DNA of 64,000 bases from Trujillonella humicola (GTDB lineage: Bacteria > Actinomycetota > Actinomycetes > Mycobacteriales > Geodermatophilaceae): assembly GCF_046233715.1 (NCBI RefSeq), contig NZ_JBJNRJ010000005.1:90633-154632 (forward strand), given 5' to 3'. The notes under the pieces were generated by a model. The model worked only from the letters and a program-made list of their open reading frames with translations, did not search any database and was not told the origin of the DNA. The first letter of the stretch is position 1; each line of letters opens with the position of its first letter. The position numbers and the translations under genes were made by a program. Positions 48,050 to 57,835 of the stretch are shown piece after piece.

Positions 48050-48964
48050 GTGACGGCGGTCTCCGAGCGCCCGGCGGTCTCCACCCGCAGCTTCTCCTCG
48101 GTGGTGGGCGCCTACGTGGCGCTGACCAAGCCCAAGCTCGTCGAGCTGCTGCTGGTCACCACGCTGCCGGCGATGATGCTCGCTGCCGACGGGTGGCCCT
48201 CCTGGCGGCTCGTCGTCGCCACGCTGGTCGGCGGGATGCTGGCCGCGGGTGCGGCGAACACGTTCAACTGCTGGTACGACCGCGACATCGACCGGCTGAT
48301 GTCGCGCACCCGCACCCGGCCGATCCCCTCCGGGGCGGTCAGCCCGCGTGCCGCACTCGTCTTCGGGCTGGTGCTGGCCGCCGCGTCCCTGGCCGTCCTG
48401 TGGGTCGAGACCACGCCGCTGGCCACCGCGCTGGCCGCCGTGGCGATCCTGGCCTACTCGGTCGTCTACACGATGGTGCTCAAGCGCCGGACCAGGCACA
48501 ACACCGTCTTCGGCGCCTTCCCGGGAGCCGCGCCGGTGCTCATCGGCTGGGCCGCGGTCACCGGCTCGCTGGACTGGCCGGCGGTCCTGTTCTTCGCCAT
48601 CGTCTTCTGCTGGCAGATGCCGCACTTCTGGGCGCTGGCCAGCCGTTTCCGCGAGGACTACGCCCGCGCCGGCGTGCCCATGCTCTCCGTCGTCGCCGGC
48701 CCGGAGAGCGTCGGCCGGCAGTCCGTGGCCTGGGCCTGGGCGACGCTGGGCGCGACGCTGCTCATGGGGTCGGTCACTCCGGAGCTGGACTGGGCCTTCG
48801 CCATCGGCGGCGGGCTGCTCGGCGCCTGGTACGTGATCGAGTCCCACCAGTGGCTGGCCCGCATCCGCGCCGGCGTCGCCGACCGGCCGATGCGGCTGTT
48901 CTCGGTGTCGATCACGCAGATGACCCTGCTCTCGGTCGCCATCGCGATCGACGTGCTGTTCTGA
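48050..48964 (+). CDS. ctaB: Protoheme IX farnesyltransferase (heme O synthase)
   Basis: CtaB attaches a farnesyl group to heme B to make heme O for the terminal oxidase. From the GTG at 48050 (behind CGGGAGG) it has 304 residues and about nine membrane helices. The prenyltransferase site is NTFNCWYDRDIDRLMSRTRT, with TKPKLVELLLVTTLPAMML at the start and FCWQMPHFWALASRFREDYA later. ctaA, the next enzyme, lies convergently 0.3-0.5 kb away. Confidence 0.97.
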   Translation: MTAVSERPAVSTRSFSSVVGAYVALTKPKLVELLLVTTLPAMMLAADGWPSWRLVVATLVGGMLAAGAANTFNCWYDRDIDRLMSRTRTRPIPSGAVSPRAALVFGLVLAAASLAVLWVETTPLATALAAVAILAYSVVYTMVLKRRTRHNTVFGAFPGAAPVLIGWAAVTGSLDWPAVLFFAIVFCWQMPHFWALASRFREDYARAGVPMLSVVAGPESVGRQSVAWAWATLGATLLMGSVTPELDWAFAIGGGLLGAWYVIESHQWLARIRAGVADRPMRLFSVSITQMTLLSVAIAIDVLF

Positions 48965-48966
48965 CT

Positions 48967-49116
48967 GCGGTCCTCCGGACCGCACCGCGGCCAACGGCCG
49001 TCCGCTGAGTGATCTGTCGGCCTCCGGCCGACACCGCGGCCAACGGCCGTTCCGCTGCTGAGCTGAGCCGTTGCCCGTGTCCTCGTCGCGGAGGCCCTCC
49101 GGGCCTCCGCGACGAG
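48967..49116. terminator. Three successive hairpins with identical TCC loops between ctaB and ctaA
   Basis: Perfect stems of 7 bp (48967-48983), 8 bp (49015-49033) and 16 bp (49082-49116) all close a TCC loop. The first two are each followed by nearly the same string, ACCGCGGCCAACGGCCGT then CCGCT. The 16-bp hairpin is the likely bidirectional terminator for the convergent genes; the others look like degenerating repeats of the same unit. Confidence 0.7.
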
Positions 49117-49312
49117 CCCACCCCGGCTGCCTGCCGTACCCGGCTCGCACCGGACCCGGTCCGCACGGTGCCGTTCCCGGCCGGGCGCGGTACGTCGCCG
49201 ATGCTGCCGTTCCTGGCTGGTCCGTACGTCGCCGCTTCGCCGTCTCCTCGCGGGCGGTGTGCGGAGACCGACCGTTCCGGCGGGGGATCGGGGCGTCAGC
49301 GCACGGTGCTCG

Positions 49313-49446
<134 letters not shown>

Positions 49447-49448
<2 letters not shown>

Positions 49449-50463
49449 CGCCGACTCCTCGGGGGCGGTGTGCGGAGACGTACGGTTCCGGCGGGGGATC
49501 GGGGCGTGAGCGCTCTGGGCTCGCGGGGGCGGGCTCCCGGGAGCCCGCCACGGGGAGCTCGGAGGCGGGGCCGCGGACCGACCAGACCAGCCGCGCCGTG
49601 TAGGCCGTGACGAGGACCGCGCCCAGCATGTGCACGAGCACCAGGGCCGCGGGCAGGTGCAGGAAGTACTGCACGTAACCGACGACGCCCTGCAGGACCT
49701 GCACGACCAGCAGGTCCCGGGCGGCCCGGCGCGTGCGCCCGGCCGTGTCGGTCGCGTACAGCGCCACCAGCAGCGCCACGGTCAGCCCGATGAGGAGGAA
49801 GACGACGTCGGCGTGCAGCTGGCTCATCAGCTCGGGGTCGAAGCCCATGCGGCCGACCCGCAGCTCCCCGTCGGCCCCCTCGGTCAGGTCGCCGCTGTGC
49901 GGCCCGCTGCCGGTCACCACCGTGCCGAGCACCAGGACGGCGGCGGTGGCCGCGGCGATCCCGTTCACCAGCAGCGCGAACGGCCGGCGGACGAGCAGCT
50001 GGCCGACGCCTGGCTCGCGGCTGCGCAGCCACAGCGTGGTCATCAGCGCCACGAGGACCGCGGACAGCAGGAAGTGCGCCGCGACCGTCCAGGGGTTCAG
50101 CCCGGTCAGCACCGTGATGCCGCCCAGCGCGGCCTGCACCGGGATGCCCAGGAAGCCGAGGACGGCGAGCCGGCGCAGGTCCCGCCGCGGGGACCGCCAC
50201 ACGACGACCACCGTGGCGACGGCGACGGCGGCGAGCACGAAGGTGAGCAGCCGGTTGCCGAACTCGATCACGCCGTGCCCCGCAAGCTCGGACGTGGCCA
50301 CGAAGCTGTCGTCGGTGCAGCGCGGCCACGTGGGGCAGCCGAGGCCGGAGCCGGTCAGGCGCACGGCGCCACCGGTGACCACGATGAGCCCGTTGGCCAC
50401 CGCGTTGGCGAGGGCCACCCGGGAGATCGTCCGGGAGGAGAAGGAGGCGGGCAGGACCGGCAC
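49447..50463 (-). CDS. ctaA: Heme A synthase (C-terminus disrupted by assembly gap)
   Basis: CtaA oxidises a methyl group of heme O to give heme A for cytochrome aa3 oxidase. The protein has about eight membrane helices with the heme-ligand histidines in GHGVIEFGNRLLTFV, NPWTVAAHFLLSAVLV, MSQLHADVVFLLIGL and LVLVHMLGAVLVTAY. The early Cys pair of the family is represented by SGLGCPTWPRC. Trustworthy sequence reaches about 49521 (GSREPAPAS). Read into the left-hand copy of the duplicated segment, the frame gives TVR and stops at TGA (49296-49298), for a total near 320 residues, the expected size. As assembled, the frame runs into N. Confidence 0.9.
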
Positions 50464-50555
50464 GACCCGATGCTAGGCGGTCGCCGGACCGGGGTAGGTG
50501 CAGGCGACGGACCGCCCAGCCACGGCGGCGAGACCTCCCTCACGGATCGAGTGGC

Positions 50556-53081
50556 ATGACGAGCGCGTACTTCTCCGGCGGCCCCTTCGACGATTTCCTC
50601 GCCCGCTACCTGGGCGGCGGCGGCCCGCGACGGATCGACCTCCTCCAGCTGCTCAGCGGGCCCGCGCGGGAGCTCATCTCCGCCGCGGCCCGGCACGCGG
50701 CGGGCACCGGGCACGCCGACCTCGACACCCAGCACCTGCTGTGGGCGATGACCGAGGACGAGCCGACCCGCACCCTGCTGTCGCGGGCGGGCGCCGACCC
50801 CGACGAGCTGCGCCGGCAGCTGGACGGCGAGCCGCCCCGCGGTGAACCGCGCACCGAGCCACCGGCCCTCACCCCGGCGGCCAAGCGCACGCTGCTCGAC
50901 GCCCACCAGGTGTCCCGCGCGCTCGGCTCCACCTACATCGGCCCGGAGCACCTGCTGTTCGCCATGGCGGTGAACCCCGAGTCCCCGGGCGGCCAGGCGC
51001 TGCGCGCCCGCGGGATCACGCCCGAGTCGCTGCAGCAGGCCGCCACCGGGGGTGGGAACGGCGGCGGGGGCCAGGGCGGCGGCCGCCCGGCGTCCGGGAC
51101 GCCGACCCTGGACGAGTTCGGCCGCGACCTCACCGAGCTGGCCCGGGACGGTCGGCTGGACCCGGTCATCGGCCGCGACGACGAGATCGAGCAGACGCTG
51201 GAGGTGCTCTCCCGCCGGCGCAAGAACAATCCGGTGCTCGTCGGCGAGGCCGGCGTCGGCAAGACCGCCATCGTGGAGGGGATCGCGGCGCAGATCGCCG
51301 CCGACGACGTCCCCGACACGCTGCGCGGCCGCCGCGTGGTGGAGCTCGACCTCACCGGTCTGGTCGCCGGCACCCGCTACCGCGGCGACTTCGAGGAGCG
51401 GCTGAAGAAGATCATCGAGGAGATCCGCGAGCACTCCGACGAGGTCGTCGTCTTCGTCGACGAGCTGCACACCGTCGTCGGCGCCGGGGCGTCCGAGGGG
51501 TCGGGCGGGGCGGGCAACATGCTCAAGCCGGCGCTGGCCCGCGGCGAGCTGCACGTCATCGGCGCCACGACGCTCGACGAGTACCGCCGCAGCATCGAGA
51601 AGGACGCCGCGCTCGAGCGGCGCTTCCAGCCCGTCCTGGTGAGCGAGCCCGCGGTCGAGGACGCCGTGGAGATCCTCCGGGGGCTGCGCGACCGCTACGA
51701 GGCCCACCACCAGGTGCGGTTCACCGACGAGGCGCTGGTGGCCGCCGTGGAGCTGGCCGACCGGTACGTCCCCGACCGGCACCTGCCGGACAAGGCGATC
51801 GACCTCATCGACCAGGCCGGCGCCCGGGTCCGGCGGCGGGTGAGGACCCCGGCGACCGACCTGCAGGGCCTCGAGCAGGAGATCGCCGGCCTGGAGCGGG
51901 AGAAGGACCAGGCGGTCGCCGCGGAGCACTACGAGCGCGCCTCGGAGCTGCGTGACGAGCTCGCCGCGGCCCGCGTGCGGCTGGAGCAGGCCCGCGCCGG
52001 TGGTGACGCCGGGGTGCCGTGCGTGGAGGTCGAGGACATCGCCGAGGTGGTCTCGCGCGCCACCGGCATCCCGGTCAGCCGGCTGACCCAGGAGGAGATG
52101 CAGCGGCTGCTCGACCTGGAGGAGGACCTGCACCGGCGGGTGATCGGCCAGGACGAGGCCGTGGCGGTCGTCGCCGAGGCCGTCCGCCGCTCGCGCGTGG
52201 GGCTGGCCGACCCCGACCGGCCGATCGGCAGCTTCCTGTTCCTCGGCCCCACCGGCGTCGGCAAGACGGAACTGGCCCGGGCGCTGGCCGAGGCCCTGTT
52301 CGGCGACGCCGACCGGATGGTCCGGCTGGACATGAGCGAGTTCCAGGAGCGGCACACGGTCAGCCGGCTGGTCGGTTCGCCCCCCGGCTACGTCGGCTAC
52401 GAGGACGCCGGCCAGCTCACCGAGGCCGTGCGGCGCCGGCCCTACTCGGTGGTGCTGCTGGACGAGGTCGAGAAGGCCCACCCCGACGTCTTCAACACCC
52501 TGCTGCAGGTGCTCGACGACGGGCGGCTGACCGACGCCCAGGGCCGCACCGTCGACTTCACCAACACCGTCCTGATCATGACGAGCAACCTCGGCTCGGA
52601 GCTGATCCAGGGCCGCACCACGCCGCTCGGTTTCGGCAGCGGGGACGACGGGGCCGCCGACGCCGGGCTGCGGGACCGGCTGATGCGCCGGCTACGGGAG
52701 TCGTTCCGGCCGGAGTTCCTCAACCGGATCGACGAGATCGTCGTCTTCCGGCAGCTGGAACCCGAGCAGCTGCGCCGGATCACCGACCTCCTGCTGGAGG
52801 AGACCCGACGGCGGATGGCCGCCCAGGACATCGCCCTGGAGTTCGCCCCCGAGGCCGTCGACTGGCTGGCCGAGCGCGGGCACCAGCCCGAGTTCGGTGC
52901 CCGGCCGCTGCGCCGGGTGATCCAGCGCGAGGTCGACAGCCCGATGTCCCGGCTGCTGCTCGACGGGCGCGTCCGCCGCGGCCGGCGGGTGCGGGTCTCC
53001 GCGGGGGAGGGGCACCTGGAGTTCTCCCCGGTCGAGGAGCAGGACGACGGCGCACCCGGGCGCGGATCCGGCCCGGCGTGA
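50556..53081 (+). CDS. ClpC-like AAA+ unfoldase (Clp protease ATP-binding subunit)
   Basis: The 841-residue class I Clp/Hsp100 protein has an N-terminal Clp repeat domain (residues about 30-165: TQHLLWAMTEDEPTRTLLSR, YIGPEHLLFAMAV), a Gly-rich linker, AAA module 1 (Walker A GEAGVGKT near 230), a UVR-type middle domain (EREKDQAVAAEHYERASELR near 447), and AAA module 2 (GPTGVGKTE near 564). A ClpP-docking loop candidate LGF (PLGFGS, near 689) suggests it feeds ClpP. The short middle domain argues against ClpB. The first 15 residues (MTSAYFSGGPFDDFLARYLG) are unlike ClpC1, so it is probably the second, accessory Clp ATPase. No HspR or CIRCE site is visible upstream. Confidence 0.92.
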   Translation: MTSAYFSGGPFDDFLARYLGGGGPRRIDLLQLLSGPARELISAAARHAAGTGHADLDTQHLLWAMTEDEPTRTLLSRAGADPDELRRQLDGEPPRGEPRTEPPALTPAAKRTLLDAHQVSRALGSTYIGPEHLLFAMAVNPESPGGQALRARGITPESLQQAATGGGNGGGGQGGGRPASGTPTLDEFGRDLTELARDGRLDPVIGRDDEIEQTLEVLSRRRKNNPVLVGEAGVGKTAIVEGIAAQIAADDVPDTLRGRRVVELDLTGLVAGTRYRGDFEERLKKIIEEIREHSDEVVVFVDELHTVVGAGASEGSGGAGNMLKPALARGELHVIGATTLDEYRRSIEKDAALERRFQPVLVSEPAVEDAVEILRGLRDRYEAHHQVRFTDEALVAAVELADRYVPDRHLPDKAIDLIDQAGARVRRRVRTPATDLQGLEQEIAGLEREKDQAVAAEHYERASELRDELAAARVRLEQARAGGDAGVPCVEVEDIAEVVSRATGIPVSRLTQEEMQRLLDLEEDLHRRVIGQDEAVAVVAEAVRRSRVGLADPDRPIGSFLFLGPTGVGKTELARALAEALFGDADRMVRLDMSEFQERHTVSRLVGSPPGYVGYEDAGQLTEAVRRRPYSVVLLDEVEKAHPDVFNTLLQVLDDGRLTDAQGRTVDFTNTVLIMTSNLGSELIQGRTTPLGFGSGDDGAADAGLRDRLMRRLRESFRPEFLNRIDEIVVFRQLEPEQLRRITDLLLEETRRRMAAQDIALEFAPEAVDWLAERGHQPEFGARPLRRVIQREVDSPMSRLLLDGRVRRGRRVRVSAGEGHLEFSPVEEQDDGAPGRGSGPA

Positions 53082-53148
53082 GGTGTGTCACGACCGGCGG
53101 GTGCCGAGCGCGAGGGTTAGGCGGACCTTGGTTGCAGCGCCCCGGAAA

Positions 53149-53168
53149 TAGGTCACAATCGTGTTGTG
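53149..53168 (+). promoter_or_regulatory. sufR promoter/operator with CACAA-N5-TTGTG inverted repeat
   Basis: CACAA (53154-53158) and TTGTG (53164-53168) form a perfect inverted repeat that covers the sufR start codon. The boxes TAGGTC (53149-53154) or CACAAT (53154-53159) could be the -10, giving a nearly leaderless mRNA. Overlap of start point and repeat suggests autorepression by SufR. Confidence 0.45.
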
Positions 53169-53978
53169 GAAAGCGAGGACCGGAGCACGCGGCACCGCGT
53201 GAGCGCCCTCCTGCTCGAGCACGGCCCGCAGACGGCCAGCGAGCTGGCGCGGCGGCTGGGGATCTCGCCGGCCGCCGTCCGGCGGCACCTCGACGCGCTG
53301 GTGGCCACCGGCCGCATCGAGGAGCGGCAGGCGCCGGGAGCCCGGCGCGGCCGGGGCCGGCCCGCCCGGCAGTACCACCTCAGCGACGTCGGCCGGTCGA
53401 CCTTCCCGCACGCCTACGACGACCTCGCGCTGTCCGCGCTGCGCCACATCGCCGCCTCGCAGGGGCCCGAGGCCGTCCGCACGGTCGCCGAGGCGCAGCT
53501 GTCCGGTCTGGAGGAGCGCTGCTCGACCGCGGTCGAGCAGGCCACCGCCGGGCGCGCCGGGGCTCCGGTGGACCGTGCCCAGGCGCTCGCCTCGGCCCTC
53601 ACCGCCGAGGGTTACGCTGCCGCGGCCTCGGCGATCGCCGGCGGCGGTCAGCTCTGCCAGCACCACTGCCCGGTGGCGCACGTGGCGGCCGAGTTCCCGC
53701 AGCTGTGCGAGGCCGAGACGGCGGTCATCGGCCGGCTCGTGGGCACGCACGTGCAGCGGCTGGCCACGATCGCGCACGGCGACGGGGTGTGCACCACCCA
53801 CATCCCCGGCCCGCTGCCCGGCGGCCGGGAACACAGCCGGGAACACCCTCGCGGGGGGAACAGATCGACCCTCGCGGGCCCTGTACCAGGTGACCGGAGA
53901 GCGCTGCGCGCAGCAGCCGGCGCCCCGTCCAGCAGCAGCTCCACCCTCACGTTCGACCGGGAGAGGACGCCCGCATGA
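53166..53978 (+). CDS. sufR: SufR-type Fe-S-sensing transcriptional repressor
   Basis: The 270-residue regulator heads the SUF operon. Its N-terminal winged helix-turn-helix (TASELARRLGISPAAVRRHL, residues 23-42, with a Gly/Arg wing RRGRGRPARQYHL) matches the SufR/Rv1460 group. Cluster-binding Cys are seen at 164, 168, 181 and 209 (QLCQHHCPVAH, QLCEAE, GVCTTHI). Holo-SufR represses the operon; loss of the cluster relieves it. The last 52 residues after CTTHIPG are low-complexity (GREHSREH, SSSSST), include a short direct DNA repeat and look unconserved. The stop overlaps the sufB ATG (ATGA). The GTG start lies inside an inverted repeat. Confidence 0.9.
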   Translation: MESEDRSTRHRVSALLLEHGPQTASELARRLGISPAAVRRHLDALVATGRIEERQAPGARRGRGRPARQYHLSDVGRSTFPHAYDDLALSALRHIAASQGPEAVRTVAEAQLSGLEERCSTAVEQATAGRAGAPVDRAQALASALTAEGYAAAASAIAGGGQLCQHHCPVAHVAAEFPQLCEAETAVIGRLVGTHVQRLATIAHGDGVCTTHIPGPLPGGREHSREHPRGGNRSTLAGPVPGDRRALRAAAGAPSSSSSTLTFDRERTPA

Positions 53979-55417
53979 CCAGCACTCAGCAGCCGGTGAC
54001 CAGCACGCCGCTGACGCAGGACGAGCAGATCGACCAGCTCGGCCGCTACCAGTACGGCTGGGCGGACGCCGACGTCGCCGGGGCCTCGGCCAGGCGCGGC
54101 CTCGGCGAGGACGTCGTCCGCGACATCTCGCGGCGCAAGAACGAGCCCGAGTGGATGCTCGAGCGTCGCCTCAAGGCGCTCAAGCTCTTCGGGCGCAAGC
54201 CCATGCCCGACTGGGGGTCGGACCTGTCCGGCATCGACTTCCAGAACATCAAGTACTTCGTGCGCTCCACCGAGGCCCAGGCCGCCTCGTGGGAGGAGCT
54301 GCCCGAGGACATCAAGAACACCTACGACAAGCTGGGCATCCCGGAGGCCGAGAAGCAGCGGCTCATCGCCGGGGTGGCCGCGCAGTACGAGTCCGAGGTC
54401 GTCTACCACAAGATCCGCGAGGACCTCGAGGAGCAGGGCGTCCTGTTCCTCGACACCGACACCGCGCTGCGCGAGCACGAGGACCTGTTCAAGGAGTACT
54501 TCGGCTCGGTGATCCCGGCCGGTGACAACAAGTTCGCCGCGCTGAACACCGCGGTGTGGTCCGGCGGCTCGTTCATCTACGTGCCCAAGGGCGTCCACGT
54601 CGAGATCCCGCTGCAGGCCTACTTCCGGATCAACACCGAGAACATGGGCCAGTTCGAGCGGACGCTCATGATCATCGACGAGGGCGCGTACGTGCACTAC
54701 GTCGAGGGCTGCACCGCGCCGATCTACAAGAGCGACTCGCTGCACTCCGCGGTCGTCGAGATCATCGTCAAGAAGAACGCCCGCTGCCGGTACACGACCA
54801 TCCAGAACTGGTCGAACAACGTCTACAACCTCGTCACCAAGCGGGCGGTCGCCCACGAGGGCGCCACCATGGAGTGGGTCGACGGCAACATCGGCTCCAA
54901 GGTGACGATGAAGTACCCGGCCGTCTGGATGACCGGCGAGCACGCCAAGGGCGAGGTGCTCTCCATCGCCTTCGCCGGCGAGGGCCAGCACCAGGACGCC
55001 GGCGCCAAGATGGTGCACGCCGCGCCGCACACCTCGTCGAACATCATCAGCAAGTCGGTGGCCCGCGGTGGTGGCCGCACCTCCTACCGCGGCCTGGTGC
55101 AGATCGACGAGGGCGCCCACGGCTCGAGGTCGACGGTGAAGTGCGACGCCCTGCTCGTCGACACCATCAGCCGCTCGGACACCTACCCCTACGTCGACGT
55201 CCGCGAGGACGACGTCGCCATGGGGCACGAGGCCACCGTCTCCCGGGTCAGCGAGGACCAGCTCTTCTACCTGATGAGCCGCGGCATGACCGAGGACGAG
55301 GCCATGGCGATGGTCGTGCGCGGCTTCGTCGAGCCGATCGCCCGCGAGCTGCCGATGGAGTACGCCCTCGAGCTCAACCGCCTCATCGAGCTGCAGATGG
55401 AAGGTGCCGTCGGCTGA
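53975..55417 (+). CDS. sufB: Fe-S cluster scaffold protein SufB
   Basis: SufB is the core scaffold of the SufBC2D complex that builds Fe-S clusters. The 480-residue protein contains GIDFQNIKYFVRSTEAQAAS, NTAVWSGGSFIYVPKGVHVE, DEGAYVHYVEGCTAP (conserved Cys), RCRYTTIQNWSNNVYNLVTK and GRTSYRGLVQIDEGAHGSRS, then the C-terminal DQLFYLMSRGMTEDEAMAMV. It overlaps sufR by four bases and sufD by one (TGATG). Confidence 0.98.
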   Translation: MTSTQQPVTSTPLTQDEQIDQLGRYQYGWADADVAGASARRGLGEDVVRDISRRKNEPEWMLERRLKALKLFGRKPMPDWGSDLSGIDFQNIKYFVRSTEAQAASWEELPEDIKNTYDKLGIPEAEKQRLIAGVAAQYESEVVYHKIREDLEEQGVLFLDTDTALREHEDLFKEYFGSVIPAGDNKFAALNTAVWSGGSFIYVPKGVHVEIPLQAYFRINTENMGQFERTLMIIDEGAYVHYVEGCTAPIYKSDSLHSAVVEIIVKKNARCRYTTIQNWSNNVYNLVTKRAVAHEGATMEWVDGNIGSKVTMKYPAVWMTGEHAKGEVLSIAFAGEGQHQDAGAKMVHAAPHTSSNIISKSVARGGGRTSYRGLVQIDEGAHGSRSTVKCDALLVDTISRSDTYPYVDVREDDVAMGHEATVSRVSEDQLFYLMSRGMTEDEAMAMVVRGFVEPIARELPMEYALELNRLIELQMEGAVG

Positions 55418-56706
55418 TGCCGGACAGCAACGAGACCACCACCCTCGCCGGCGAGCTGTTCGCGCCGGGCGTCGGCGCCCAGGCCGGGCCGCCGTCGACC
55501 CCGGCCGCGGGCACCGGCACCGCCGGTGAGGCGGCGCCGGGCGCGCACAGCCACGGCGGCCCGGCCCCGACCGGCTCCCCGGCCGAGCGCTTCACCTCGA
55601 CCGACCCCGACGCCTTCGGCGTCCCGACCGGCCGCGAGGAGGCCTGGCGCTTCACCCCGATGCGCCGGATCCGCCCGCTGCTGGACGGGGTCCCCTCCGA
55701 GGCGCACCTGCGGTGGAAGACCGACCTGCCCGACGGCGTCGAGCTCACCTCCGTCGACGCCGACGACCCGCTGCTCAAGGGCCTGCCCGAGCCGGCCGAC
55801 CGGCTGGCGGCGCTCACCCGGCAGCGCAGCGGCGGCGCGGCCGTCGTCCGCATCCCCGCCGAGGCGCGGCCCGACCGGCCGATCACCCTCGGGCTGGCCG
55901 GCACGGGGTCGGACGACGTGGTGTGGGGCCAGCTCGTCGTCGAGGTCGGCGCGTTCGCCGAGGCGACCGTCGTCCTCGACCACACCGGGCTGGCCCGCTA
56001 CTCCGGCGGCGTCGCGGTCCTGGCCGGCGACGGCGCGAAGCTCACGCTCGTCTCCGTGCAGGAGTGGGCGCCGGGCAGCGTGCACGGCGGCCAGTACGAC
56101 ACCGTCGTCGGCCGCGACGCGAGCGTCACTCAGGTCGTGGTGACCCTCGGCGGCGACCTGGTGCGGCTGGTCAGCAACGTCTCCTACGCCGGCCCCGGCG
56201 GGTCGGCCGAGCTCTACGGCGTGTACTTCGCCGACGAGACCCAGCACCAGGAGCACCGGCTGTGGGTCGACCACGCGGTGCCGCACTGCCGCAGCGACGT
56301 GCTCTACAAGGGCGCGCTGCAGGGCGAGGAGGCGCACACGGTGTGGGTCGGCGACGTCCGCATCCGCCCGGCCGCCGTCGGCACCGAGACCTACGAGCTC
56401 AACCGCAACCTGGTGCTCACCGACGGCGCGCGCGCCGACTCGGTGCCCAACCTGGAGATCGAGACCGGCGAGATCGTCGGCGCCGGCCACGCCAGCGCCA
56501 CCGGCCGGTTCGACGACGAGCAGCTGTTCTACCTGTGCTCGCGCGGCATCGACGCCGAGACCGCGCGGCGCCTGGTCGTCCGCGGCTTCTTCGCCGACGT
56601 CGTCCAGCGGATCGGCGTCCCCGAGCTGCAGGACCGGCTCATGGCCTCGGTCGAGGCCCGGCTCGGCGCCCTCCCCGGGTTGGCCGAGCAGCCGGTGGAG
56701 GTCTGA
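55417..56706 (+). CDS. sufD: Fe-S cluster assembly protein SufD
   Basis: SufD pairs with SufB on the scaffold and is needed for iron entry. The 429-residue protein has a variable Pro/Ala/Gly-rich N-terminal segment (about 50 residues), DAFGVPTGREEAWRFTPMRR, then the beta-helix core shared with SufB, with the conserved region HQEHRLWVDHAVPHCRSDVL and YKGALQGEEAHTVWVGDVRI. It ends with FDDEQLFYLCSRGIDAETAR. Its ATG uses the last base of the sufB stop. Confidence 0.96.
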   Translation: MPDSNETTTLAGELFAPGVGAQAGPPSTPAAGTGTAGEAAPGAHSHGGPAPTGSPAERFTSTDPDAFGVPTGREEAWRFTPMRRIRPLLDGVPSEAHLRWKTDLPDGVELTSVDADDPLLKGLPEPADRLAALTRQRSGGAAVVRIPAEARPDRPITLGLAGTGSDDVVWGQLVVEVGAFAEATVVLDHTGLARYSGGVAVLAGDGAKLTLVSVQEWAPGSVHGGQYDTVVGRDASVTQVVVTLGGDLVRLVSNVSYAGPGGSAELYGVYFADETQHQEHRLWVDHAVPHCRSDVLYKGALQGEEAHTVWVGDVRIRPAAVGTETYELNRNLVLTDGARADSVPNLEIETGEIVGAGHASATGRFDDEQLFYLCSRGIDAETARRLVVRGFFADVVQRIGVPELQDRLMASVEARLGALPGLAEQPVEV

Positions 56707-57050
56707 TGGCCTTCGCCCGGTTGTGCGCCCTGTCCGACGTCAAGGAGCCCGGCGCGCTGCGCGTCGAGCTGCCCGACGCCGGCCGTGAGCCGATCGCCGT
56801 CGTCCGCTTCGAGGGCGAGGTGTTCGCGATCGAGGACCTCTGCTCGCACGCGGAGGTCCCGCTGTCCGAGGGCGACGTCGAGGAGTTCAAGGGAGCCCCG
56901 ACCATCGAGTGCTGGCTGCACGGGTCGTGCTTCGACCTGACCAGCGGCCGTCCCACCAACCTGCCGGCCACCGAGCCGGTCCCCGTCTACCCGGTCCGCG
57001 TGGACGGCGACGACGTGCTCGTCGACGTCGACTCGCCGATCGGCACCTGA
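56706..57050 (+). CDS. Rieske-type ferredoxin of the SUF operon
   Basis: The 114-residue protein carries a complete Rieske [2Fe-2S] site: Cys46-Xaa-His48 (LCSHAEVPLSEGD) and Cys69-X2-His72 (ECWLHGSCFDLTSG). It resembles NirD/BphF-type small ferredoxins. Its fixed place between sufD and sufC in actinobacteria suggests that it supplies electrons during cluster assembly or is an early cluster acceptor; that is inference. The start overlaps the sufD stop by one base. Confidence 0.93.
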   Translation: MAFARLCALSDVKEPGALRVELPDAGREPIAVVRFEGEVFAIEDLCSHAEVPLSEGDVEEFKGAPTIECWLHGSCFDLTSGRPTNLPATEPVPVYPVRVDGDDVLVDVDSPIGT

Positions 57051-57064
57051 GGAGCAGAAGACAA

Positions 57065-57835
57065 GTGTCCGTGCTGGAGATCCGCGACCTGCACGTCAGC
57101 GTGGGGGAGGGTGACGACGCGAAGGAGATCCTCCGCGGCGTCGACCTCACCGTCCGTTCGGGCGAGACCCACGCGATCATGGGCCCCAACGGGTCGGGCA
57201 AGTCGACCCTGGCGTACTCGATCGCCGGTCACCCGAAGTACACCGTGACCGGTGGCTCGGTGACCCTCGACGGCGAGGACGTGCTCGCCATGAGCGTCGA
57301 CGAGCGCGCCCGGGCCGGGTTGTTCCTGGCCATGCAGTACCCGGTCGAGGTGCCGGGCGTCTCGGTGTCGAACTTCCTGCGCACCGCGGCGACCGCGGTC
57401 CAGGGCGAGGCGCCGAAGCTGCGCACCTGGGTCAAGGACGTGAAGTCCGAGATGTCCGCGCTGGAGATGGACCCGGCGTTCGCCGAGCGCAACGTCAACG
57501 AGGGCTTCTCCGGCGGTGAGAAGAAGCGCCACGAGATCCTGCAGATGCGGCTGCTCAAGCCGAAGATCGCGGTCCTCGACGAGACCGATTCCGGGCTGGA
57601 CGTCGACGCGCTGCGGATCGTGTCCGAGGGCGTCAACCGCACCCGCGAGGAGGGCGAGATCGGCGTCCTGCTGATCACGCACTACACCCGCATCCTGCGC
57701 TACATCACGCCCGACTTCGTGCACGTCTTCGTCGGCGGCCGGTTCGTCGAGGAGGGCGGCCCGGAGCTCGCCGACAAGCTCGAGAACGAGGGCTACGCCG
57801 AGTACGTCAAGGGCCCGGAGGCTGCATCCGCATGA
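57065..57835 (+). CDS. sufC: SufC ATPase
   Basis: SufC is the ABC-type ATPase that drives shape changes in the SufBCD scaffold. From the GTG at 57065 (GAGGAG about ten bases upstream) it has 256 residues. Walker A is MGPNGSGKSTLAYSIAG, the signature FSGGEKKRHEILQM and Walker B IAVLDETDSGLDVDAL; the H-loop is LLITHYTRIL. The stop overlaps the sufS start (ATGA). Confidence 0.98.
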   Translation: MSVLEIRDLHVSVGEGDDAKEILRGVDLTVRSGETHAIMGPNGSGKSTLAYSIAGHPKYTVTGGSVTLDGEDVLAMSVDERARAGLFLAMQYPVEVPGVSVSNFLRTAATAVQGEAPKLRTWVKDVKSEMSALEMDPAFAERNVNEGFSGGEKKRHEILQMRLLKPKIAVLDETDSGLDVDALRIVSEGVNRTREEGEIGVLLITHYTRILRYITPDFVHVFVGGRFVEEGGPELADKLENEGYAEYVKGPEAASA

